The position numbers and the translations under genes were made by a program. This document shows, in pieces, positions 24,562-34,500 of a DNA stretch of 64,000 nt. Every line of letters begins with the position of its first letter. Position 1 is the first letter of the stretch. Source of the stretch: Stenotrophomonas lactitubi (GTDB lineage: Bacteria; Pseudomonadota; Gammaproteobacteria; Xanthomonadales; Xanthomonadaceae). Below the pieces are notes generated by a model. It searched no databases and was not told the DNA's origin. It saw only the letters and a list, made by a program, of their open reading frames with translations. Location of the stretch: the NCBI RefSeq assembly GCF_002803515.1, contig NZ_PHQX01000001.1, positions 3,658,001-3,722,000 of the forward strand, read 5' to 3'.

Positions 24562-25366
24562 GTCCTCCACGACCGCTCCCATCGAACGGCCTCGCATCTC
24601 GGCCTGCATTATCGCGTTCAACGAGGCCGGGCGCATCGGCGACTGCCTGGCCTCGCTGGCCTTCTGCGACGAGATCGTGGTGGTGGACTCCCTGTCCACC
24701 GATGCCACGGTAGCCATCGCCGAGGCGGCCGGCGCCCGCGTGCTGCAGCGCCCGTTCGATGGCTTCCGCAGCCAGAAGGCGTTCTGCGTCGAGCAGGCCC
24801 GCCACGACTGGGTACTGTGCCTGGACGCCGACGAGCGCGTCAGCCCGGAACTGCGCACGGCCATCGAGCAAGCCCGCGACGGCGGTTTTGCAGGTCATGC
24901 GGGTTACCGCTTCGCCCGCCTGTCGGAGTACTTCGGCAGATTCCTGCGCCACGGCAATGCCTATCCGGACCGGGTGCTGCGCCTGTTCGACCGCCGCCAC
25001 GGCGGCTGGCGCGGCAAGCGCGAGATCCACGAGGCGGCCAGCGTCGATGGCGCCGTCGGCACCCTGCACGGGGACCTCATCCACTTCCCTTACCGCTCGC
25101 TGCAGCAGCAGCTGGCCAAGACCGAGAAGTACGCGCGGATGATGGCCGAGCACGAGTTCGCGCGCGGCAAGCGGGCCACCCTCGGCAAGCTGGTGCTGGC
25201 CCCTGCCTGGCGGTTCTGGCGCGGCTTCCTGTTCCGTGGCGGCTTCCGCGACGGCTGGCATGGCCTGGTGTATGCCTATGTGCGCGCCAACTACGTGCGG
25301 CAGAAGACCATCATGCTGTGGATGCTGGGCAACGGCCAGGCCGTGTCCGACCCACCCAACCGCTGA
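24560..25366 (+). CDS. Glycosyltransferase family 2, WaaE/KdtX-like
   Basis: The 268-aa cytoplasmic enzyme begins with the GT2 fold (ISACIIAFNEAGRIGDCLAS, then DEIVVVDSLSTDAT) and has the DXD-type metal site in LCLDADERVSPE. A W-x-GKREIHE segment and an amphipathic basic C-terminus (WRFWRGFLFRGGFRDGW) are typical of the WaaE-type LPS core glucosyltransferases. Its ATG overlaps the divergent CDP-glycerol-type gene, leaving no intergenic space, so its promoter must lie in that gene. Confidence 0.82.
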   Translation: MSSTTAPIERPRISACIIAFNEAGRIGDCLASLAFCDEIVVVDSLSTDATVAIAEAAGARVLQRPFDGFRSQKAFCVEQARHDWVLCLDADERVSPELRTAIEQARDGGFAGHAGYRFARLSEYFGRFLRHGNAYPDRVLRLFDRRHGGWRGKREIHEAASVDGAVGTLHGDLIHFPYRSLQQQLAKTEKYARMMAEHEFARGKRATLGKLVLAPAWRFWRGFLFRGGFRDGWHGLVYAYVRANYVRQKTIMLWMLGNGQAVSDPPNR

Positions 25367-25391
25367 ACGGGGAATCGGCCTGGGCTGGACG

Positions 25392-26678
25392 CTATCGGGC
25401 GTTCCTTGCCCGGTGTCGCGCACCTTCCACGATCGACAGGCCGGTCAGCAGGCCGACGATGGTGACGTAGAAGCTGGCGGTCATCTGGTGCGCGAACATC
25501 GACTGGGTCAGTCCGCACAGGATGTAGGACACCACCACCATCACGCCGGCGGCAGCCGGGCCACGGAAGGTGGTGTGCCCGCTGCGCCGGTGCAGGCGCA
25601 CGAACACCCACAGGGGCACGCCATACACGGCCAGCAGCAGCAACACGCCCGGCAGGCCCTGGGTAGCCGCCCACTCGGCGACATCGTTGTGAGCATGGCC
25701 CAGATGGCAGCGCTGTTCCTGCGGATCCTCACGACAGATCGGAACCCGCTGCATGGCGTTGTCGAAGTGGCCCACGCCCACCCCGATCAGCGGGTGATCG
25801 AGGAAGGTATCCCATGCCACCTGCAGGCGCTCGACCCGGGCCCCTGCCGATGAGTCGCTGTCGCCCTGCTCCATGCGCTGCACATCGCTGTGTAGTTCCG
25901 TCAGGCGCACCTGGTGGCGCAGTTCGGGTACCGACAGCAGCAGGGTTGCAGCGATGGCCAGCATGCCGGCAAGCACCGACAGGCGCGCCACGCCGGTGCG
26001 CCAGCGCAGGCTGAGGGCCAGCACCACCAGCAACGCCAGCAGCGCTGCGAACACACCACGGCTGCCGGTGAGGATGATGGTTCCACACCCGGCGGCCATG
26101 CCGACGATCACCAGCGACCAGCGTCGCGAGGGCCGGCAGAACACCAGCAGCACCATCAGCATCACCACGATGTCGGCAAGCACGATCGCGTTGGTGGACA
26201 GTTCCGCGCGCGGCGCGCCTCCCAGTACCTGCAACAGCGCCAGCGCGAAGGTACCCAGCAGGCCGGCGAACGCACCACGCCACAACCAGCGCATGTCCGG
26301 CCGCAACGCGCAGACCCACACCGCGATCCACGGGATCACCAGGAATCGCGAGCGGTTGTCCACGTTGCGCAGGCCATGCTCGAACACGACCATCGAGAGC
26401 ACGCCCAGGGCCAGCACCGCCAGCGTCAGCCAGGTCAGCACCCTGATCGGCTGGGCATCCATGTGCCGCGCACGCCACAGCAGTTCCGGCGCCATCAGCG
26501 TCGTGACCAGCAACACCAGGCCATACGGCAGCAGGTTGATGGGAATGGTCAGCACCAGCGCCGGCATGCAGAACAGGCCGATCTGCGCCAACCAGTGCGC
26601 AGTGCGCGGGCGCCCCCCAACGGGTACGCCCAGCGGATCGCCGGCCGTGGATTCCAGGTTGTGCTGTGAAACTGCCAC
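25392..26678 (-). CDS. O-antigen ligase/polymerase-like membrane protein (WaaL family)
   Basis: The 428-aa protein has about eleven hydrophobic segments and a large hydrophilic loop near residues 255-330. It carries the Wzy_C/WaaL signature HAHNDVAEWAATQGLPGVL after the loop, plus ILTGSRGVF. WaaL joins undecaprenol-linked O-chains to lipid A-core in the periplasm. No ATG is available ahead of the first membrane segment, so a GTG at 26678 is the likely start. The neighbours are LPS-type transferases. A polymerase role cannot be excluded. Confidence 0.75.
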   Translation of the reverse strand: MAVSQHNLESTAGDPLGVPVGGRPRTAHWLAQIGLFCMPALVLTIPINLLPYGLVLLVTTLMAPELLWRARHMDAQPIRVLTWLTLAVLALGVLSMVVFEHGLRNVDNRSRFLVIPWIAVWVCALRPDMRWLWRGAFAGLLGTFALALLQVLGGAPRAELSTNAIVLADIVVMLMVLLVFCRPSRRWSLVIVGMAAGCGTIILTGSRGVFAALLALLVVLALSLRWRTGVARLSVLAGMLAIAATLLLSVPELRHQVRLTELHSDVQRMEQGDSDSSAGARVERLQVAWDTFLDHPLIGVGVGHFDNAMQRVPICREDPQEQRCHLGHAHNDVAEWAATQGLPGVLLLLAVYGVPLWVFVRLHRRSGHTTFRGPAAAGVMVVVSYILCGLTQSMFAHQMTASFYVTIVGLLTGLSIVEGARHRARNAR

Positions 26679-26800
26679 GTCGAAAAGTTTCGCTGCGATC
26701 CTGCGGAATGAACGGGATCGCCGGCACGGCCGATCCCACGTTGACGTTTTACTGCCTTTGTCGCTGCTTGGGCAGTCTGGACAAGCACAGGCCAGAGTGG

Positions 26801-28513
26801 TTACTCCTCGCGCTGCAGTCGCTGCTCGCGTTCGCGCTCCTCGGCGCTGGCCACGCACCGGCCCTGCACCGCAGCGCCCGGCACCAGCCACCAGCGGCGG
26901 CGATTGGCGATTCCCGCCAGTTCGGCACGGCTGCGGTCGATACAGGTCAGCAGCGCGTCTTCGTGGACCAGCAACCAGCGCCGCTGCGGCGCCAACTGCT
27001 GCCATTCCACGGCCGTGGCCAGCTGTGCATCCCAAGGCTCGTTGAAACCGAAGGTTGCCGCCGGGCGGTCGGCCATCAACAGATTCTGCTCTTTCCAGGC
27101 CACCAGTCCCAACTCGGCATCGGCGCCGATGCGCTGGCCGGTGTGCCGCATCAGGCCACGGGCGGAACTTGAATCATTCAGCACCGGATAGCCGATCAGG
27201 CTGTACAGCACCCAGACGACAGTGAGCGTCGAGACCAGCGCCAACTGGCGGCGGCCGCGCCCGAACAGCAGCAGGCTGGCCACACCCCAGCCGCCCATCG
27301 CCATCGCCGCCCAGGCCAATGCGTTCATCTCGCCATTGCCGATGCCCCGCGTCTGCATCAGCCGCGTTTCGAAGCCGGGCTTGCCCAGCAGGGCAGCCAG
27401 CCCGGCGGCCAACGTGCCCAGCGACAGCAGCAGGGTGAACGCGCCCAACAGCCATTGCACATCCCGCCGCCGCAGCAGCCCCGGCAGCAGTGGCGCCAGC
27501 GCAAGGCAGAACATCGGCAGCGCCGGCAGGATGTAGACGTCGCGCTTGCCATTGGGAATCGAGAAGAACAGCACGATCAGCGCCCACCAGCCCAGCAGCA
27601 ACAGATAGCGCGCGTCCCGACGCTGCAGCCGGCGCCGCCAGGCAGGGATCGCCCACGGCACTGCCAGGAAGGCGGGAATCCACATCGACGGCATGGTGCC
27701 CAGGAAGTACCACCAGGGCTGGTGGTGGTCCCATGATTGCGCATAGCGCTTGGCGGTCTGCCGGAACAGGATGTCGTCCATGTAGGCCAGGTACTCGCCG
27801 GAGCGGGTCGCCAGTGCGGTCATCACCATCGGCACCAGCCACAGCGCGATGGCCAGCACGAACGCCAGCGGCGCCAGCCAGAAGCGCAGGTCGCGCGCAT
27901 GCAGCCGCACCCGCGGCCAGTGCAGCGCCGAACCTATCACCGCTGGCACGATCATCAGCAGCGCGATAACGCCCACGCCCTTGGTGATCACCCCGATGCC
28001 GGCAAAGAACCAGCCCAGCCACCACCAGCGCCACGCGGGTCCCAGCAACAGGTGGCGCAGCAGACCGTAGTTGGCCAGGGTGATGAACAACACCACCAGC
28101 GGGTCGATCTGCGCCTTCTTCGCCTGGAAGGTGAACTGCAGGGCGAACAGCAGCGCCCAACCGGCGTACAGGCCAACCTGGCGTGTCCACAGGCGCCGGC
28201 CCAGATCGACCACGCACCACAGCGTGCCGAGTGCGGCGATCAACGAGGGCAGCAGGAACGCCACACGCCAGTTGCCGACCACGCTGTACAGCGTGGCCTG
28301 CCACCACATCAGCATCGGCGGTTTGTCCGAGTACAGCTCCAGCCCACGGTGCGGGAACAGCCAGTCGCCGCTGTCCACCATCTGCTTGGCAACCAGGGCG
28401 AAGCGCGGTTCGTCCGAGGGCCAGGGATCGCGTAGTCCCAGGCCGGCACCCAACACCAGCAGGGCCATCACAACGAACAGCCACGTCTGGCGTGATGCAC
28501 GGGTTTTCAGCAT
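26801..28513 (-). CDS. ArnT-like lipid-linked sugar transferase (GT83/GT39 family)
   Basis: The 570-aa membrane protein has the family N-terminus with the catalytic acidic pair (LRDPWPSDEPRFALVAKQM, the DEPR being diagnostic). It then has SDKPPMLMWW and many membrane helices, followed by a periplasmic C-terminal domain of about 130 residues. ArnT-type enzymes move sugars such as L-Ara4N from polyprenyl phosphate to lipid A or core. The true donor here is unknown. It is the first gene of a minus-strand pair with the ligase-like gene, and lies 22 bases after rsmB. Confidence 0.8.
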   Translation of the reverse strand: MLKTRASRQTWLFVVMALLVLGAGLGLRDPWPSDEPRFALVAKQMVDSGDWLFPHRGLELYSDKPPMLMWWQATLYSVVGNWRVAFLLPSLIAALGTLWCVVDLGRRLWTRQVGLYAGWALLFALQFTFQAKKAQIDPLVVLFITLANYGLLRHLLLGPAWRWWWLGWFFAGIGVITKGVGVIALLMIVPAVIGSALHWPRVRLHARDLRFWLAPLAFVLAIALWLVPMVMTALATRSGEYLAYMDDILFRQTAKRYAQSWDHHQPWWYFLGTMPSMWIPAFLAVPWAIPAWRRRLQRRDARYLLLLGWWALIVLFFSIPNGKRDVYILPALPMFCLALAPLLPGLLRRRDVQWLLGAFTLLLSLGTLAAGLAALLGKPGFETRLMQTRGIGNGEMNALAWAAMAMGGWGVASLLLFGRGRRQLALVSTLTVVWVLYSLIGYPVLNDSSSARGLMRHTGQRIGADAELGLVAWKEQNLLMADRPAATFGFNEPWDAQLATAVEWQQLAPQRRWLLVHEDALLTCIDRSRAELAGIANRRRWWLVPGAAVQGRCVASAEEREREQRLQREE

Positions 28514-28535
28514 GGGGGCTCGGACAGCGGTTGGG

Positions 28536-29867
28536 TCAGCCCTTTTTTAGCAGACGCGCGTAGAAAAATCCGTCAGCATCGTTTTCACCGGGCAGGCGCT
28601 GGCGTGCGATACCGTCACAGTCCAGACCAAATGCGTCACCCAGCGCGACCGCTTCCGCATCCGCGTGCCACTTCAGGAAGCCCTTTACCTGATCGACGTT
28701 TTCCGCGCGCAGGATCGAGCAGGTGGCATACAGCAGCACACCGCCGGGGCGCAGCATCGACCAGCAGGCCTCCAGCAACCGGGCCTGGATGCCAACCAGC
28801 GCATCGATGTCTTCCGCGCGGCGATGGAACATCACGTCCGGCTGCCGACGGATGACGCCGGTGGCCGAGCACGGTGCATCCAGCAGGATCGCATCGAACG
28901 GAACGCCGTCCCACCATGCCCCCGGATCGCTGGCGTCGGCCACCATGACCTCGGCGCCTTCGCCCACCCCGGTACGGGCGAACGTATCCTTGGCGCGCGC
29001 CAGGCGACGGGCGTCGATATCCAGCGCCAGCAATCGCAGGCTGGGGTCGCGCTCAAGCAGGTGCGCGGCCTTGCCACCCGGGGCGGCACACGCGTCGAGC
29101 ACACGGCTGCCGGTCGGCGGTGCCAGCGCGTCGGCGGCGCATTGCGCAGACAGATCCTGCACCGACAACAGGCCTTCGCCGAAGCCAGGCAACTGGTTCA
29201 CCGGAACCGGCGCGGCCAGTCGCAACGCATCGGCGCTCAGCGGGCTGGCTTCGGCGGCAATGCCCGCCTCGGCCAGGGCCGCCATCATCTTGTCGCGCCC
29301 GCCCTGCTGGCGGTTGGCACGCAGCCACAACGGCGCCGGCTGCAGGCTGGCAGCGAAGATCGCCTCGGCCTGTGCCGGCCAGTCGCGTTCGACGGCCTCG
29401 GCCAGCCAGAGCGGAAATGCGTCGCGTGCCGGCTGCTCGGGGAAGCCCTCGCGCTGGGCCCGGCGCAGGATCGCGTTGACCAGGCCCGCCTGGCGTTCAC
29501 GGCCAAGTGCGCGTGCAGCATCGACCGTGGCCGAAAGCGCCGCATGGGCCGGCAGTTCCAGCACATCCAGCTGGGCGAAGCCCACCATCAGCAGCGTGCG
29601 CAGGTCGGCATCGCGTGCGGACAGCGGCTTCTGCATCCATCCCTGCAGGGCGGCGTCATAGGTGCTGCGACGGCGCAGCACCGCAAAGCACAACGCTTCA
29701 AGCAGCGCACGGTCGCGGGTGTCGGCCAGTTTGGGCAGCGCCCAGGCCAGCTCCGCCTTGAGCGAACGGCCGCGGGTGAACACCTGCGCCAGCACGCGCG
29801 CCGCCAGCATGCGGGTGGCTGCGCCCGGCGCCGCCTTGGCGATGGAAAAATCGTTTGCCTTGCTCAC
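28536..29867 (-). CDS. rsmB: 16S rRNA (cytosine(967)-C5)-methyltransferase RsmB
   Basis: The 443-aa protein combines an N-terminal NusB-like RNA-binding domain (residues about 15-150; [18 protein letters not shown]) with a C-terminal SAM-dependent RNA C5-methyltransferase domain. SAM binds at [14 protein letters not shown], and the catalytic region is [17 protein letters not shown] with the second cysteine in [13 protein letters not shown]. It modifies 16S rRNA C967. It follows fmt by three bases, the conserved def-fmt-rsmB order. Confidence 0.95.
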   Translation of the reverse strand: MSKANDFSIAKAAPGAATRMLAARVLAQVFTRGRSLKAELAWALPKLADTRDRALLEALCFAVLRRRSTYDAALQGWMQKPLSARDADLRTLLMVGFAQLDVLELPAHAALSATVDAARALGRERQAGLVNAILRRAQREGFPEQPARDAFPLWLAEAVERDWPAQAEAIFAASLQPAPLWLRANRQQGGRDKMMAALAEAGIAAEASPLSADALRLAAPVPVNQLPGFGEGLLSVQDLSAQCAADALAPPTGSRVLDACAAPGGKAAHLLERDPSLRLLALDIDARRLARAKDTFARTGVGEGAEVMVADASDPGAWWDGVPFDAILLDAPCSATGVIRRQPDVMFHRRAEDIDALVGIQARLLEACWSMLRPGGVLLYATCSILRAENVDQVKGFLKWHADAEAVALGDAFGLDCDGIARQRLPGENDADGFFYARLLKKG

Positions 29868-29870
29868 CCG

Positions 29871-30794
29871 TCAAACCCCCACGCGCAGGTCACGGCGGGC
29901 ATTGAGGTAGTCGGCGGCGGTGATTGCCTTGCCGCCTTCCCGCTGCAGCACGCGCAGGCGCAGCGCGCCCTGCCCGCAAGCGATGTCGATGCCCTCGCGG
30001 CCAGCGGCCAGCACCGTGCCCGGTGCCTGGCCATGCGCCACATCCAGCGCCACCGCGCCGTGGATGCGCACGCGCTCAGCGGCCAACAGTGCCTCGGCAA
30101 TCGGCCACGGATTGAACGCACGCACCGTGCGCGCCAGCGCTTCTGCGTCCTGCGCCCAGTCCAGTTTTGCCTCGGCCTTGTCCAGCTTGTGCGCGTAGGT
30201 CACGCCCTGCTCCGGCTGCGGCCGTGCGATCGGCTTGATGCCGGCACGCAGCAGGCCCAGCCCATCGGACAGCACCTGCGCGCCGAGCTCGGCCAGCTTG
30301 TCGTGCAGCTGGCCACCGGTATCGGTGGCGGCGATCGGCAGCTCCTGGTGCAGCAGCACCGGGCCCGTATCCAGGCCTGCTTCCATCTGCATCAGGCAGA
30401 TGCCGGTCTTCTCGTCACCGGCCTGGATGGCACGCTGGATCGGTGCGGCGCCGCGCCAGCGCGGCAGCAGCGAACCATGCACGTTCCAGCAACCGTGGGT
30501 CGGGATGGTCAGCACCGCCTTGGGCAGGATCAGGCCATAGGCCACCACCACCATCAGGTCCGGCTGCAGGTCACGCAACTGCTGCTGGGCCGCCTCGTCC
30601 TTCAGCGTTTCCGGCTGGTACACGGGAATGCCGCGGGCGACCGCTTCCAGCTTGACCGGCGAAGGCGCCAGTCCACGGCCGCGACCGGCCGGGCGATCAG
30701 GCTGCGTATAGACAGCCACCACCTCGTGATGACGCGCGGCCGCGCGCAGCGACGACACCGCGAATTCCGGCGTACCGGCAAAGACAATCCTCAT
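29871..30794 (-). CDS. fmt: Methionyl-tRNA formyltransferase
   Basis: The 307-aa enzyme formylates initiator Met-tRNA. The N-terminus [16 protein letters not shown] and the catalytic block ([18 protein letters not shown], with the Asp of [10 protein letters not shown]) are diagnostic. The C-terminal OB-like tRNA-binding domain follows. It lies between def and rsmB. A Rho-independent terminator stands between def and fmt, so fmt-rsmB probably have their own promoter or depend on read-through. Confidence 0.96.
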   Translation of the reverse strand: MRIVFAGTPEFAVSSLRAAARHHEVVAVYTQPDRPAGRGRGLAPSPVKLEAVARGIPVYQPETLKDEAAQQQLRDLQPDLMVVVAYGLILPKAVLTIPTHGCWNVHGSLLPRWRGAAPIQRAIQAGDEKTGICLMQMEAGLDTGPVLLHQELPIAATDTGGQLHDKLAELGAQVLSDGLGLLRAGIKPIARPQPEQGVTYAHKLDKAEAKLDWAQDAEALARTVRAFNPWPIAEALLAAERVRIHGAVALDVAHGQAPGTVLAAGREGIDIACGQGALRLRVLQREGGKAITAADYLNARRDLRVGV

Positions 30795-30827
30795 GGCAAC
30801 CCCACTTGCAGGATGAAATCGTGCAGG

Positions 30828-30855
30828 AAAAAAAACGGCGCCGTCGACCGGCGCC
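30828..30855 (-). terminator. Rho-independent terminator between def and fmt
   Basis: On the minus strand, GGCGCCG, loop GTCGA, CGGCGCC, then eight T. It is a textbook terminator only 34 bases before the fmt start codon. Confidence 0.85.
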
Positions 30856-30916
30856 AGACAGCCCGCGCGTCACGCACAGGCGCGAGCCACCCCGAAAGGG
30901 CGGCCCGCAACAACCA

Positions 30917-31429
30917 TCACGCCACGTGCTTGCGCTGTTTGGCCAGCTTCTTGCGGACCATCTCGCGCTTCAGCGGCGACAGGTAATCGATGAACAGCTT
31001 GCCGTCCAGATGGTCCATCTCGTGCTGCACGCAGACCGCCAGCAGGCCATCGGTGGTCAGTTCCTGCGGCTGCCCCTGGCGGTCCAGGAACTTGACGGTG
31101 ATGGTGTCGGCACGGGTCACGTCAGCGAAAATGCCGGGCACCGACAGGCAGCCTTCCTGGTACACCTGGCCCCCGTCCTTGGCGACGATTTCCGGGTTGA
31201 TGAACACGCGCGGCTCGTTCTTTTCTTCGCTCACGTCGATGACCATGAAGCGCTGGTGCACGTCCACCTGACTGGCAGCCAGGCCGATGCCGGGGGCGTC
31301 GTACATGGTCTCGAACATGTTGTCGAGCAGCTCCTGGAACGCCGGCGTGGTCACTTCGGCGGCATCGATCAACGCAGCCTTGGTACGCAGGCGCGGATCG
31401 GGGAACTCAAGGATGGGGAGTAAAGCCAT
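30917..31429 (-). CDS. def: Peptide deformylase
   Basis: The 170-aa metalloenzyme has all three motifs: [16 protein letters not shown] and [11 protein letters not shown], with Cys and two His as metal ligands and Glu as catalyst. It removes the formyl group from nascent proteins and pairs functionally with Fmt. It is divergent from the LysM gene, 128 bases away. Confidence 0.97.
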   Translation of the reverse strand: MALLPILEFPDPRLRTKAALIDAAEVTTPAFQELLDNMFETMYDAPGIGLAASQVDVHQRFMVIDVSEEKNEPRVFINPEIVAKDGGQVYQEGCLSVPGIFADVTRADTITVKFLDRQGQPQELTTDGLLAVCVQHEMDHLDGKLFIDYLSPLKREMVRKKLAKQRKHVA

Positions 31430-31557
31430 GGCAGTTTCCGGGGTTGGGGCCGGGTTACGCCGGCATACGTCGCAGATTCTAGCTCCAACGCTTGCCTTGC
31501 GCCCCGGTTTCTGGACTATAGTGCGCGGACCTGTTGGGGAATCAGGGCTTCACACCT

Positions 31558-32685
31558 ATGTTGCTTCGTTTTCGTACGGTCGTCGCCGCGGCGATGCTGA
31601 CCGTGGCTGCCTATGCTACCGCCGTGGAAGTGAATGGCGGGCACCCGGACACCTATGTGGTCCGCAAAGGGGACACCCTGTGGGACATCGCAGGACGTTT
31701 CCTGCAGAAACCATGGCTGTGGCCGGAGATCTGGCAGGCCAATCCGCAGGTCGCCAATCCACACCTGATCTATCCCGGTGACGTCCTCAGCCTGGCCTAC
31801 CTGGACCGTGTGACGGCCCAGCCCGGCCCGCGCCAGGAAGCCCCGGTGACCGGCGTGCCGCTGGCCCAGGTCGAGCCGTTCCTGAAGCAGCTCAGCGTGG
31901 TCGACAGCATCGAACAGCTGCCGTACGTGGCTGGCCTGGAAGACAACCGCCTGCGCGCCACCGGTGGGCAGACCGCCTATGTGCGCCTGGCCGACGCCCA
32001 GGTCGGGCAGCGCTGGGCCGTAGTCCGCCCGACCGTGCGCTACGCCCAGCCCAAGCCAACCGAGGACCTGACCGCCAACGGCGATGTCACCCCGGGCAGC
32101 GGCAATCTCTGGAAGGCCTTCAGCGCCCCCAACCACCGCCGTGGCGTACTGGGTTACGAGCTGGCACAGGTCGGCACCGGCACCATCACCAAGGTGGCCG
32201 GCGGCAAGACCGAAGCGTCGACCCTGGTACTGGACAACGCCAGCGGCGGCCGTGAAGTGCGTGCCGGCGACCGCTTGGTACCGGTCGAGGCCACGCCGTA
32301 CGACCTGCAGTTCTTCCCGCATGTGCCCGCAGCAGGTGTGGAAGGCGTCGATGTGCGCGTACTGGCGGTCACCGACATGTTCAACGCCGGCGGCCCGCGC
32401 GATGTGATCGCGATTTCCGCTGGCCGCGCCCAGGGCGTGGACAACGGCACCGTGTTCTCGCTGTGGCGCCAGGGCAGCCACGTGGCGCACCGGATGAAGT
32501 TCCCGGGGTCCTCGCGCATGGACGACTCGACCAGCACGGGCGCCGGCCGGGTCAGCCTGCCGGATGAGTACGCCGCGCATGCCATGGTCTTCCGCACCTT
32601 CGACAACGTCAGCTATGCGTTGGTGATGCAGGGCGTGAAGCCGGTGCGTGTGGGCTACAGCGCGCTGCATCCGGACGCGAAATAA
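31558..32685 (+). CDS. LysM-domain exported protein
   Basis: The 375-aa protein has a signal peptide (about residues 1-22, FRTVVAAAMLTVAAYATAVE) and one LysM peptidoglycan-binding domain (TYVVRKGDTLWDIAGRFLQK, then LIYPGDVLSLAYL, residues 34-85). A long region without recognised domains follows, with repeated beta patterns. The same gene is found between def and dprA in many gammaproteobacteria. The ATG at 31558 is used; an upstream TTG frame adds eight residues without need. A TATAGT at 31517-31522 is a plausible -10. Confidence 0.85.
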   Translation: MLLRFRTVVAAAMLTVAAYATAVEVNGGHPDTYVVRKGDTLWDIAGRFLQKPWLWPEIWQANPQVANPHLIYPGDVLSLAYLDRVTAQPGPRQEAPVTGVPLAQVEPFLKQLSVVDSIEQLPYVAGLEDNRLRATGGQTAYVRLADAQVGQRWAVVRPTVRYAQPKPTEDLTANGDVTPGSGNLWKAFSAPNHRRGVLGYELAQVGTGTITKVAGGKTEASTLVLDNASGGREVRAGDRLVPVEATPYDLQFFPHVPAAGVEGVDVRVLAVTDMFNAGGPRDVIAISAGRAQGVDNGTVFSLWRQGSHVAHRMKFPGSSRMDDSTSTGAGRVSLPDEYAAHAMVFRTFDNVSYALVMQGVKPVRVGYSALHPDAK

Positions 32686-32769
32686 TCCGGCGCCGGGCCC
32701 CGCCCGGCCTCGGCAGATGGCGCCGGCCGCATCGGCCGGCACTCCGGGATACCCTGACAGCAATACGCG

Positions 32770-32789
32770 AAGGCGCCCTAGGGCGCCTT
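32770..32789 (+). terminator. Terminator-like hairpin between LysM gene and dprA
   Basis: AAGGCGCCC, TA, GGGCGCCTT followed by TGTTGTG. It is a perfect 9-bp stem with a weak T tract, 27 bases before the dprA start. Confidence 0.65.
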
Positions 32790-32815
32790 TGTTGTGTGGG
32801 GCCGATAGTCGGGGG

Positions 32816-33943
32816 ATGACTGAGCATGGACATGAGGCGCTGCTGCGCCTGTTGATCGCCGGTGGTTCCCTGGCACCCAGGCGCGCGCTGTTGCAGACCA
32901 CCGGCAATGCGGATGCAGCGTTGGCACTGGGCGTTGCAGGCTGGCGTGCCCACGGCTGCACGCCGGAACAATGCGCTGCGCTGGAGCGTCCCGACACCCG
33001 CGCCCTCGCGCTTGCGCAGCGCTGGCTGCAGCAGCCGGATCATCATCTGCTGGCCTGCAACGATCCGGCCTTCCCGCCCCTCCTGCTCGATGCACCCAAT
33101 CCGCCCCTGGCGCTGTTCGTTGCCGGGGATCCGGCCATCGCCTGGCGTCCCGCGGTAGCCCTGGTCGGCAGCCGTTCACCCACTCCCGCCGGGCGTGCCC
33201 TCGCCGCCCGGTTTGCCACCTGCTTCGTCGAGGCCGGGTTGGCCGTGACCAGTGGATTGGCGGCAGGTATCGATGCCGCCGCCCACCAGGCGGCGCTGGA
33301 CGCAGGCGGCTGCACGCTCGCGGTGATAGGCACCGGCCCGGACCGCGCCTATCCCACCAGCCACACCCGTCTGCAGGCAAGAATCGCCGCCGAAGGTGTG
33401 GTGCTCAGCGAATACCTGCCAGGCACGCCCGCACGGCCGGGCCACTTCCCCGCGCGCAACCGGCTGGTGGCCGGGCTGGCCCTGGCCACGGTGGTGGTCG
33501 AGGCCGCGCAACGCTCGGGCGCCCTGATCACCGCCCGGCTGGCGGCTGAAGCGGGCCGTGAGGTCTGTGCGATACCCGGCTCGGTGCTCAATCCGCGCGC
33601 AGCCGGCTGCCACCGGCTCATCCGTGAAGGGGTCGCCCTGGTCGAACGCCCCGAGGAAGTGCTGGAACTGCTGGCCCCGGCATTGCGCCTCCAGCTTCCG
33701 GGCTTGCAAACCCGGCTTGCCACCCCCACTGAACAGGCAGCGCCGGCGGACCTGCCGGCATGCTGGGCGAACGACGCTGACTACCAGAGCTTGTGGCGGG
33801 CACTGGAGTACGACCCCATCAGTATGGATTCACTGATCACGCAGTGTGGATTGACGGCGTCGGAGGTGTCCTCCATGCTGCTGGCCATGGAACTTGCGGG
33901 GATCGTGGTGTGCGTACACGGCCGCTACTGTCGACGTCCCTAG
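32816..33943 (+). CDS. dprA: DNA processing protein DprA
   Basis: The 375-aa protein loads RecA on incoming single strands during natural transformation. The Rossmann-like core is clear ([34 protein letters not shown], then [19 protein letters not shown] and [17 protein letters not shown]). A C-terminal winged-helix domain (about residues 315-375) follows. The ATG at 32816 begins the conserved frame; the longer frame upstream crosses the terminator. Confidence 0.93.
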   Translation: MTEHGHEALLRLLIAGGSLAPRRALLQTTGNADAALALGVAGWRAHGCTPEQCAALERPDTRALALAQRWLQQPDHHLLACNDPAFPPLLLDAPNPPLALFVAGDPAIAWRPAVALVGSRSPTPAGRALAARFATCFVEAGLAVTSGLAAGIDAAAHQAALDAGGCTLAVIGTGPDRAYPTSHTRLQARIAAEGVVLSEYLPGTPARPGHFPARNRLVAGLALATVVVEAAQRSGALITARLAAEAGREVCAIPGSVLNPRAAGCHRLIREGVALVERPEEVLELLAPALRLQLPGLQTRLATPTEQAAPADLPACWANDADYQSLWRALEYDPISMDSLITQCGLTASEVSSMLLAMELAGIVVCVHGRYCRRP

Positions 33944-33986
33944 TTTCTTCACCTCCACAGCGTCGCGCGACGCAGGCCGAGGGGCA

Positions 33987-34460
33987 ATGAAAGAGAGCAT
34001 CCTGGATGTACTGTTGTACCTGTTTGAACACTATTTCAGCGAAGATGCGGACCTGATCCGTGACCGCGACTCACTGCAGAATGGCCTGATCCAGGCCGGT
34101 TTCAGCCCCACTGAGATCAACAAGGCATTCGAATGGCTCGATGCCCTGGCAGCGCAGCGCCCAAGCGCGGCCCAGGCCCGGGTCGATGGCCCGGTGCGCA
34201 TCTATCACGGCCCGGAGCTGGACAAGCTTGATGTGGAATGCCGTGGTTTCCTGCTGTACCTGGAACAGCACGGCATCCTGGATGCCGGCCAGCGCGAGCT
34301 GGTGCTGGACCGGGCAATGGCCCTGGATCAGGACGAACTGGACCTGGACGACCTGAAATGGGTGGTGCTGATGGTGCTGTTCAACCAGCCCGGCGCCGAG
34401 GCGGCTTACGCCTGGATGGAAACGCAGATGTTCGTGGACGAGCCAGAACCCCTGCACTGA
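33987..34460 (+). CDS. smg: Smg family protein (DUF494)
   Basis: The 157-aa protein matches the Smg family in length and start ([17 protein letters not shown]), with an acidic central helix region and the C-terminal [14 protein letters not shown] block. It is commonly found beside dprA and topA. Its function is unproven. The ATG at 33987 follows GAGGGG. Confidence 0.88.
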   Translation: MKESILDVLLYLFEHYFSEDADLIRDRDSLQNGLIQAGFSPTEINKAFEWLDALAAQRPSAAQARVDGPVRIYHGPELDKLDVECRGFLLYLEQHGILDAGQRELVLDRAMALDQDELDLDDLKWVVLMVLFNQPGAEAAYAWMETQMFVDEPEPLH

Positions 34461-34500
34461 CCGTACACTTGGGGGCCGTGCGCATTCAGGAGCGTCCCCC

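Noticed and set aside
28665..30986. 773-aa plus-strand frame antisense to rsmB and fmt
   Set aside because: The opposite strand carries two certain housekeeping genes.
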